DNA from: Rutstroemia sp. NJR-2017a BVV2 | Taxonomy: Eukaryota; Ascomycota; Leotiomycetes; Helotiales; Rutstroemiaceae | DNA length: 64,000 nt | Assembly: GCA_002946415.1 (NCBI GenBank) | Contig: NJPS01000047.1 | Location: 1-64,000, forward strand | Direction: 5' to 3' | Shown here: positions 55,339-64,000 of the stretch, piece by piece | How positions within the stretch are numbered: the stretch's first letter is position 1 | How the letters are laid out: every line of letters begins with the position of its first letter | Program-made: the position numbers and the translations under genes | Notes under the pieces: model-generated | Database searches by the model: none | Seen by the model: the letters and a program-made list of their open reading frames with translations, nothing else | Told to the model about the DNA's origin: nothing

Positions 55339-56885
55339 TCAATCTTCCTCCATTCCATCTACGCTCCGTCTGTCATCATTGACTCTCTCTCGTGACCGTT
55401 CTCCATCAACACTCATATCATCCCTTGGGGTATCATTACTATATCTCCGTCTCCCCCTCTCCAGATCCTGATCCCGATCGCGATCGTGTTTGTAGTCGCT
55501 CATATCCTCATCTCGCTTAAAGCTACCGTCGTTTTGTTTTGCCTCAAGCTTGAGGTGATCAAGCCCATCGGATCCATCATCGTCGTCTACATTGACCCAA
55601 ATCCTAACTGTCCCATCTAGTCCTCCACTAACCACGGTGCCAGTTGGTCCTGGTGCAGTGTCCACCCAACAAACAACTCCGTCGTGCGCGTGTACTCTCT
55701 GAACTAGCTCCTTGGTTCTCACGTTCCAGAACAATATGTCGCCGTCTTCACTACCAGAATTAATGAAGCCTTCGTTACCACTGTAGCCAAAACTACCCCC
55801 TAGAGAGTACTTCTTATTCACATGGCCTTGATAAGTCTTCTTACACGTCCCAGCTACATAATCCCATAACCGTATGCAGGAGTCGAGCGTGAATGCTAAG
55901 ATATATCGACCGTTTGGCGAGAATCGAACAGTCGTAACTGGAGCGTTGTCCTCATGAACTAGAGTTCGGAGACATTGACCAGTAGCGGTATCCCAGACAC
56001 GACTATTTGAATCGGAGATTAGTATGGGAAAAGATATTTTCACCGTCCAGTGAGATTAGGAACTTACATCAGACCATCCGTAGAACAACTGCAAACCAAC
56101 GTCCCGTCCCTAATGAAGTCGACCGCACCAACCGGATCCGAATGTGCAGGTAGACTTCTCATTTGTCTTCTTGCGCGCAAATCCCATAGAAATACAGCTT
56201 CATCGTAACTTCCACTAGCTATCATGTTGCCTTTGGGCGAGAAAGCCAACGAGTATACATAATTGTGATGACCAAGCAGAGGTGCAGGATATGGTTTACC
56301 AGTAGCTCTGTCCCATAACCTGATGGTTTTATCGTCTGATCCGGATGCCACAGTATTTGAATCCGGACTCCAAGCAATCGTCGATACTCCCGCAAGATGT
56401 CCCTCCATTGTTCGCATATGCTTTCCTGTCTCTGCATCCCATATTTTAATCGTACCGTCTGCCGAGCAGCTAGCGATCCAGCGTCCATTGGGCGAAAACC
56501 GGACCTGAGCGACTCCTTTTCGATGGCCTCGCAATATAAATTTCTGTTTGTAGTTTAGTTTCAACGGTTTGTGCGCCGGTGGTGAAGGCGGATCGGGCGA
56601 GGAATGCGACGAGCGTGGTGTATCTTCAGGAGAACTGGATCTGCTTCTCAATCGATGTGAATTCCGTCGGTCGCGTGGACTTTGGTGGTTCGGATGCGTA
56701 TGGTCGAGCTCATCAGCACTGCCATCTGAAGAGTAAGATCTCGACTGTCGGCGTGTGGAGTCGCGACGCGGGCCGCCGTTTGAAGGTCGAATTGGATCAT
56801 TGGCTAATTCATCTGCGGAGCTATAACCTGGCGTAGAAACTTCGCTATCATATCTTCGGCGTTTGGATGGGCGTCTATCTGCCAT
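55339..56885 (-). CDS. WD40-repeat protein, Swd3/WDR5-like (COMPASS)
   Basis: Two exons (56885-56068 and 56002-55339) with a 65-base intron encode about 493 aa. The first 120 residues are Ser/Arg/Pro-rich. Seven WD40 blades follow, each with a GH...WD pattern: [77 protein letters not shown], then the blade split by the intron ([14 protein letters not shown]), [19 protein letters not shown] and the last with [12 protein letters not shown]. The blades resemble WDR5/Swd3, the propeller that docks the SET1 histone H3-K4 methyltransferase complex. The C-terminal 60 residues are acidic and basic ([18 protein letters not shown]). Another WD40 scaffold cannot be fully excluded. The gene is divergent from isc1. 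Confidence 0.85.
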
Positions 56886-57431
56886 ATCTTAATGTGCTGT
56901 GGTAATGTGTTGAGAATAGATTGACTTCCTCACAAAATGTCGCAGAATCCCTTGCGTCAGTTTAAGTTAGCCGCGCAAGTGTAAGCTTAAAAAACAGCCG
57001 CGATGTCGGTGGTCGCGACGACAGCTGCAGGGGTTGGGTAAATCCCGGTAGCAAAGGAAGCACGACCCAGTTCCCCGGGAAAGCTTAAGTAAGAAATCCC
57101 CTACACGTAATTTTGGACGTGATGGCAAACCCAGAAGCAACATAACTCAAGAAGGCACGACGTGCATGTTGCCCATTCCACGTCAATTTGCGAAATAATC
57201 GGACCTGGATTGAAATTGGACTCAATATTTGATATGCAAGCCAAAAATACATACCCGAACCGGACATTGTAATTTCGGACCTCCTCACCGCGCCCCTCCA
57301 CGCCACTTTTCGCCCCTGAAGATATAAAACCCTCGCATAAGCACGCCCCAGACCTCACAACTATTACCTTCGTCGACAATATTACCGCGACTATATATTG
57401 AACTCTTGCAGGCAAGGAAGACAGAAACATA
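56886..57431. promoter_or_regulatory. shared divergent promoter region of the Swd3-like and Isc1 genes
   Basis: These 546 bases lie between divergent starts. I see no further gene and could not assign sites. Confidence 0.45.
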
Positions 57432-58982
57432 ATGGATTCACAGTTACCAGAAGTCAAGGAGATCAACGTGATCAGTCTCAATTGCTGGGGACTCAAGTTT
57501 CTTGCTAAACATAGAAACGAGCGCCTAACGGAAATCGGAAGACAAATCGCATCTGCATCGCCGACACCTCATATTGTCGGACTACAAGAATGCTGGACAC
57601 AGGAGGACTATCAGAGTATCCGAAAGGAGACCAGACACATCCTACCATATGGAAAGTTCTACTACAGCGGCATCTTTGGGGGTGGATTGGCGATATTATC
57701 GAAGTGGCCGATTGAAGAGAGTTCAATGTGGAGGTATCCGCTGAACGGAAGGCCTACTGCTTTCTTCAGAGGAGACTGGTTTGTAGGGAAGGGTGTTGCT
57801 AGTGCGCGGATACGGTTTGGACCTGGTGCAAAAGACGTCGCAGAGGTCTTTACTACACATGTGAGGATTCTTAGTCGTTGATCTAGGAAATACACAACTG
57901 ACTTCTGCTTTTAGCTTCACGCGCCATACGAAGCAGAACCCCACGACTCTTACATCTGCCACCGAACCGCACAAGCATGGGAGATAGCGAAGCTGATGAG
58001 GGGCGCTTCCGAGCGTGGACATTTGGTGTTAGCCCTTGGAGATTTCAACATGATACCATTGTCACTCGCGCATCGTCTCATTAGTACACATTCAACCACT
58101 AAAGACGTATGGATGGTCCTGCATCCCGATTGTTCTGTCGGCGCCGCTATTGACGAAGCGGAAAAGGCACGTCGACGTCCCATCCCCACAGCGGACTTCA
58201 ACCTCCATGAAAATGGCGCAACCTGTGATAGCGTACTCAACACCTGGCGATGGAACAAGGGGCAGCAGAAACGTCTCGGTCCCAACCGTCCTAAAATCGA
58301 GATCCCAGGAGACACGCTGGACCCCAGAGCCAAGAGACTCGACTACATCTTCGCCAACACATGCTTCGATCCCGTAAACCCCAACGGTGGAGGCTGGATC
58401 GTAGAGTCTGCCCGTGTCGGTATGACAGAACGCCATCCAACCCTTCAATGTTCCCTAAGCGATCATTTCTCCGTCGAAGCCACCCTCGTCCACACCACCT
58501 ACGCCTCACCCGCCGACCAAACCAAACTCAACGCCTCCGCCGTCTCCAACGGCGTCTACCTTCAAACCGCCCCCTCCGAATCCCGACTCACAGGCCCGCA
58601 CCTCCAGCTCAAGCACTCCGACACCCCGCCCTATCTCCCGGTATCCACATACGACGAAATCCTCGCCATGATCCACAAATACCATCTCCGCGAGCTGAAG
58701 CAGCGACGTTTCCGCTTGGGGCATTTTGTCGCTTCGTTCTTTATCAGTATCGGGTGCTTGGTGGCTGTATGGTTTAGCCCGCGCAATTTCGTTTCGTTCC
58801 TGTTGATGCTGTTGTCGACGTTGGGGTTGAGCGCGGGTGTCATTGATGGTTTGATTGGAGGGTTGTTTGTGGGGAGTGAGATTCGAGCGTTGAAGGAGTT
58901 TGAGTGGGAGATTAGGAATGCGAGGGCGGCGGCTAATGGGGAACCGAATGCTATGAGTGAAGGTGATGTTAAGAATTGGTGA
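57432..58982 (+). CDS. isc1: inositol phosphosphingolipid phospholipase C (neutral sphingomyelinase family)
   Basis: Two exons (57432-57860 and 57915-58982) with a 54-base intron encode about 498 aa. The catalytic endonuclease/exonuclease/phosphatase fold is intact: LNCWGLKF near residue 17, the Mg-binding GLQECW (E near 53), GDFNMIPLSLAHRL near 187, LDYIFANT near 270 and the catalytic LSDHFSVEA near 310. The enzyme cleaves inositol phosphosphingolipids to release ceramides; the yeast form is Isc1, the fission yeast form Css1. Two C-terminal transmembrane segments (HFVASFFISIGCLVAVWF and FVSFLLMLLSTLGLSAGVI) match the family's membrane anchor, which binds anionic phospholipids. The splice is phase 0, joining FTTH to LHAPYEAEPHDS. 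The gene is convergent with ubr1. Confidence 0.93.
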
Positions 58983-59470
58983 TGAATTGGGTGGGTTGGA
59001 CGTGTATGATGGAGGAGGGATGTTAATGTGTAATTGGTATGATTAGTGTGGATTGCACTCCGCTGTATACCTTATTTGTATGATTGAGACGTCAGAGTTA
59101 TGATAAAAGTATCAACTACAGGGACATGGCCGCCTCTTTCTTGAAGGGATTAAGGAATATAAAGACGCATTCAGCTGTCTTATAGGTTACCACCTACCTC
59201 TTCAACTGCTACGTAACAAAAAACAAGTATATTGCATATGCAGAGTGTAGATAGATTCAAGATGAGTAGCCCTATTTTGCCTATCTACTACCAAAGACCA
59301 AAACCCAAAACTCCACCTGACATCATGTATAACCGTACAATCAAGACACCACAGTCTAAAATTGCATCGCCGAACCATTCCTCCATTTCGTCCATACGCC
59401 GAAGACTATCCATCCATACCCTATCTATACCTGCACTACACCCGCTTAAAATACTCCCTCCCATTGTCAC
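58983..59470. other. gap between convergent isc1 and ubr1
   Basis: These 488 bases hold both 3' ends. Short shadow frames only. Confidence 0.5.
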
Positions 59471-62400
59471 TTAAATGGTCTCCCAACCTCCATTGTTGAT
59501 ATCCATCTCCAGCTTCCTACTAATGACACTCGGTACACCATGGCCTAACCAAACTGTCCTAAGCAGGGCATCATATCTCTTCTGATTCAAGAACAACTGT
59601 CGACTATGTCTTAAACCTGGATCGACTTCGCCGTATTTATCGATGTAAGGCGCGACCATCCAGGAGCCGGATTGTTGATGCATGTAGAAGACGCAACATT
59701 TGCGGATATTGATGAAGAGACCAATGTTCTTTTGGCATCTATGGATCACAACATTAGCATAAAGTAGAAAGTTAAGAAGTGTAGGGTAATACTTACACAT
59801 ACATGTGTTGTTGCGCACCACCGATCTTATCAGGTGGACCGCTAGCCTTTTGAGGGCCGTCGCGAGCACAACAGATACTTTGACCGCAGAAGATTGCTCT
59901 ACAGAAGAGACAGAGCATGGGATCTTGAATGTCTCTACCGGTGGTGGGACAGCGTCTCTTCATAGTCTCCTCCATCAGGGTATCGTAATTTTTGGGTAGT
60001 CCGATAAGTTCGAAGATGGCAGGATGACTGACTGAGATGAGACTCTCTCTTTTCAGGGCTGTTTCGGTTCTAAGGTTGCTCGTCCCGACGTCAAACTGGT
60101 AACCGAACTTGTGACCGAAGTTCGCGTGATGGATCCAACTACCGACTAGCCTGCAAAGAAGTAGTGATTGGTCGGAACAGGGGAAGGGTGAGCATATTTC
60201 ATCAAGGGTTGGTAGTCCAAGTGCCTCGCTTAAGCGCTCAAGTTCACCCGCGTCTGGATTGGAGGATATGTGGTTGCTGAAGGCGATACCATAGCGAACA
60301 TTCAAAAGAATCGTAACTTTGCGAAGGAAGGTGAGCATATATTTCCGCACGAATAATTGGCAGTCCTGTAGACTACTCAGAGCAGGTACATCGACAGTCT
60401 TTTCATACTGAGGCTCAGGGTACTCAAAACTGCTAACCTCAAGGCAGAAGTTTCCAAAATTGACGGTTTCTGGCTCATGATGCTGTGGGTTGATGATGTC
60501 GGACCACTTCGATGCATCCATACTGCGACTGACGTTAAGGACAATCTTGACCATCTCAGCTATGTAACAAAGTCGGACAAGATGCATAATGTCTATATTG
60601 TCAACAGGAGCGAGGCATAACGAGCATTCGGCCAAGAAGACAAAGATATCTTGATGAAGGAGCGGTCGTATCTGGGTTTTGGGAATCGTTTGTACTGCTT
60701 CAAGGGCATATGGTTCCTTCGCGAACAATGAAAAGTACTGGCGCTCATAGTCCCTGCAGAATTCCTTCGAAACCCGGTTGTCGCCAGCAAATCTCATCCC
60801 ACCAATTGTTACAAATGACTGTGCTGTTTCGGACAACACTCGCAAGTGGGTGAGTGCTTGTTGAGGTATGCTCTCTAATAGAGTCTGTCCACGAGGAGCT
60901 GCAACGCCACGCTGCTGTATCTCGACTGCAGAAATGGAGAAGCCCAAAGCTTTAGCTAATGTATCACTAGCGCACAAGTCGACTTGCGACGGTAGAGCCA
61001 TCTTGCTACGCTCGCTGTTTTGGTATGTCCCAAGATCATTTTTCAGAATTGTATCCCGAAGTCTTTTGTAAATGTTGACAAGTTCTCGCATGGGGGAATT
61101 TGCCTTCGCAAGCTCACTAGGATTGAGCCCTGCCGGGTCACCCCAGATAACGTTCGCAACCTCTGGTGCAGTGACTCTTAGATTGGCCGGAGAAAATGGC
61201 GATTGAACGGGAGGAGATATGGGGCTCCAAGCGTCTACAAGTAATTCGGGCATCTTAGAAAAGAGTGGCTGCGCGACAGTATTATTGTTGTGTTCATGGA
61301 AGTATTCAATAGTCCTGTTGGTCCCGGGAGTGACGTTGTGGATGGAAGGACGATCGATTTTTTCCATTCGAGGTTGATGACTATCGCCCGCAAATGTTTT
61401 GAGCCAATCATCGAAGGTGGCATCAGATCGCAGAGTGCTAGGATTAAGTTCCTCCTTTGGTGACCATATTACTGGGAAGAATGCATTGCCTAAAGCTTTG
61501 CACAATGGGCAAACAAACTCGTTAAACTCTAACCTCTCAGGATGATGCCTAGCAATTTGATGCTGATGGCGTCGGTGTGAAGCTTCATAATAGACTTCGA
61601 AGCATTTGTAGTGCATGATGTGTCCGCAGCCCACGGAGACTGGTCCACTTCGGGTACATTCAGATGGGAAACCTTTGCCAATGAATGAACGCTCTGTGAC
61701 GATATCAGCGCCATTAGATTTCACTTTATGTACTTGCTCGCGATTTTCCCCAGAAACGCCGAATGGGCGAATTGCTTCAGCGGATCGATCTAAGCTTGAT
61801 GGAACATTGGAAGCCTCCCGAATGAAGTCAGGATCCGAGAAGTCGGTTTGCCGCAAAACAGAACTCTTGGTCAAAAATGCAAAAGTTCCATAGAGGCGGC
61901 CATCCTTTGTCTCTTCTTGACATAGGATACAAGTTCCGGTTGGATACTGGTAAAAGGTCTTCGAGTCCTCGTTTTCCGTCTCCATGTCTTCTTCATCCAT
62001 ATCATCCTCGCCCCAATCGATATCTCCTTGGTTATCCAGGAAGTTCTTTTGTTGCTGCTGGAACTGCGCCATTACCTTCGCTTGACGTTCAAGTGCCGCT
62101 TGCTTCTTTCTTTCACGGTCCTCAAGAGCCGTGCTGTTTGCTGGCGAGGCAGTAGAGATCCTGTCAATTGGAACGCCTAGACGAGAGAAGGCAGTCTCGA
62201 AGTTCCGGGGTCGCTTCTGTTTCATCCTCTTGAGCACAAGTGTGATCTTAGGGTGGCATGCTTTGAATTCGTCTTTTCGCGATAGCAATTCCAAGATTGC
62301 AACAATCGTTTTAGACGCTGGAGCACTAGCAATGTAGTTGCTTCGCGCAGTACTTGTGAGGGCGATGTAAATGAATGACTGGAGAGACTCTTCCGACATC

Positions 62401-64000
62401 TCATCTTCGTCTGTTTTGTCCTCAGCAATGGCAATGAGGACCAGATGCAGGACTATATGCAAAAATGCCTCCACTCGTGTCACCGGTACGGTCGGAGTTA
62501 GCTTGTCAGCCTTCAATGGATATAGGAGAGCATAATAAATGATCTGAGCAAATATCCCTGTCCTAGTGAATGCGGCAAGATCGGAGAAGATTCCAGCCTC
62601 GATAGGTCGTAGCTTCGGCTCAAACACGATGTCAGCGGGAGATCGTCCCGTCTTCTTAGCCACCCACGCCTTGTAGGTATTTTCAGATTCCTCCCTCTGA
62701 TTCTTGTTGTAATGAGCAATATAAGGATCGATGTCTTCCAAATGTTCCTCCTTTAGCTCAAAGACTCCAACGTCAGACAGACCCTCAGGTGGCTTGAATG
62801 TTGTCATCTCGTCGAGGATATCCTGGCACTCTTCCTGATCTTGGAATTTATCTGGTAGCTTGGTGCATATTTCAGTGAAGGATAGGGGCTTGAAGCAAAG
62901 AACATGAGCAATATCCCGGCGCATGGCTAAAACATGAGAGTCAGACTCTTCATCAGTTATGACCAGGGATGTCCGGTCACTAATCAGAACAATCAGAAGA
63001 TGTATCAGATCCTCAGCCACGTCCAGCATTTGTCCATCATCAACTCCATCAGGCTTGACCTCGTAAAGACCCTTCATCCAGTGCTCCAGGCCAAATCTAT
63101 CGATGATCGACACTAGCATGCGTGCTGGGGGGCATATGACCATAGCTGTTTGTAGTAGGAAGATATCACGATGATGGGAAACATCCCGTTGACTAACACC
63201 CCGGTATGTGCCCTGCTGATGTCGCAAGCTCATCCCGTTTCGAACCCACATGCTAGCTTTCATCTGGGCCAACCATGCACAAACTCTCAGAGGATAATCA
63301 AATGCTGCCATGAGATGATCTTCGGGAGTGTATTCCTGGCTAGGCATCGTTCGTTGGCCCATTGCCTTGGGCTTTTGCAGAAGCTCTTGGGTGGTAAAGC
63401 TTAAGAGTTGCTTCAGTTTTTCGCGAGGCATGCTCTTCCCGCATTCAATAAGCCATGATAGAGTATAATGAAGAGCGTGATGAAAACTAATGGGCTGTGA
63501 CTCGACCACGTACTTGACGACAGAGTGTTGAGACAGGTTATTCGCCATTTCAGTAGTGTCGAATTCATAATCGCCCACCTTCTTGAACTTAATTTCATCC
63601 TTGATCTCGGCTTGCGTGAATCGCTTTCTCTCTGTTCCCAATGAATTGAGAATCACCGCCTTGGCTGCAAGTCTAATCGCATGTGAGCATGCAACTCCAT
63701 CGTCAATGCTCCATCTGAACGACTCGGCGAACTGTCTACATAGACGGTTGATCTCCCTCGTGATCAAGGAAGCACTGATCCAAGCATCTGTCTCGTACTC
63801 AACATGCTCGCCAACCGCACGCACGTTGGGACAGATACCTTGATGCAGCTTCACAAGATCCAAGAATTGCATCATGTATCGCTCCTCTGTGCGCAGCTTC
63901 TCTTGAACATGCTCTGAGCCAAATAAGTACTTCAGGTCCATGAAGAAGTGATACATGCGCCGATTAGTAACAGAGCCGGAATCGAAGGCCAGAGTAGCAT
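59471..64000 (-). CDS. ubr1: E3 ubiquitin ligase UBR1 (N-recognin), C-terminal part, cut by the right edge
   Basis: Two exons are visible (from beyond 64000 to 59797, and 59738-59471) with a 58-base intron. The frame stays open to the window end (ATLAFDSGSVTNRR), so the 5' part, including the UBR box and ClpS-like domain, lies outside. The visible part is about 1490 codons. In order it shows the helical, winged-helix-containing scaffold (about 250-600), the RING-type finger (CILCQEETKDGRLYG, then CGHIMHYKCFEVYY and CPLCKALGN, with a His/Cys pattern) and the UBR C-terminal autoinhibitory region with CLFCRAIFCGQSICC (zinc), joined across the intron to CQKNIGLFINIRKCCVFYMH. It ends KLEMDINNGGWETI. 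UBR1 with Rad6 degrades proteins bearing destabilising N termini (N-degron pathway). Confidence 0.93.

Overview
The window is fungal nuclear DNA. Its genes are split by short introns of about 45-110 bases, with GT-AG ends and CTAAC-like branch points, and they encode filamentous-ascomycete (Pezizomycotina) orthologues. Protein style and the transposon remnants point to Leotiomycetes (Helotiales), but that is an impression and I cannot name a genus. Most of the 64 kb is conserved housekeeping sequence on both strands, cut by accessory stretches of decayed genes and transposons.

Layout. 1-770: decayed Tc1/mariner transposase. 1062-8421: three conserved genes, the chromosomal-passenger protein Bir1, convergent with the spindle-checkpoint protein Mad1, which is divergent from mitochondrial CDP-DAG synthase Tam41. 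9569-12172: a DUF3176 membrane-protein gene killed by five stops of the kind RIP produces and by a 501-bp hAT-type MITE with a perfect 8-bp target duplication. 12.2-16.7 kb: interspersed repeats around a TmpA-like flavoprotein gene. 16.7-31.5 kb: cullin-3, divergent from the Hsp70 escort protein Zim17/Hep1, then UTP20 (2638 aa), divergent from a CwfJ/Drn1-family RNA-processing protein. 31.5-38.4 kb: an accessory island with a 55-bp tandem repeat, a 168-bp solo LTR with a 5-bp target duplication, a decayed gene of uncertain family, and a truncated Copia element that seems to split it. 38.4 kb: an intron-containing elongator tRNA-Met. 40.6-41.9 kb: a proline-rich orphan gene. 43.0-51.3 kb: a SNF2 ATPase, an FAD monooxygenase and a type-II NADH dehydrogenase, all on the minus strand. 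52.1-54.1 kb: a low-complexity orphan. 55.3-64.0 kb: a Swd3/WDR5-like WD40 protein, divergent from the sphingolipid phospholipase C Isc1, and the 3' part of UBR1, which runs off the right edge.

Functional grouping. Bir1 and Mad1 both act in chromosome segregation. Cullin-3 and UBR1 are ubiquitin ligases. UTP20 and the CwfJ protein both act on RNA and share a 291-bp promoter gap. Tam41, Zim17 and NDH-2 are mitochondrial. I see no biosynthetic cluster, CRISPR array, defence island or undescribed multi-gene system. The most unusual signals are in the accessory DNA: a perfectly conserved 53-bp sequence present twice, a repeat pair whose hairpin stem changed on both arms together, RIP-type gene death, a duplicated exon-intron module, and two introns that are multiples of three with no stop codon.
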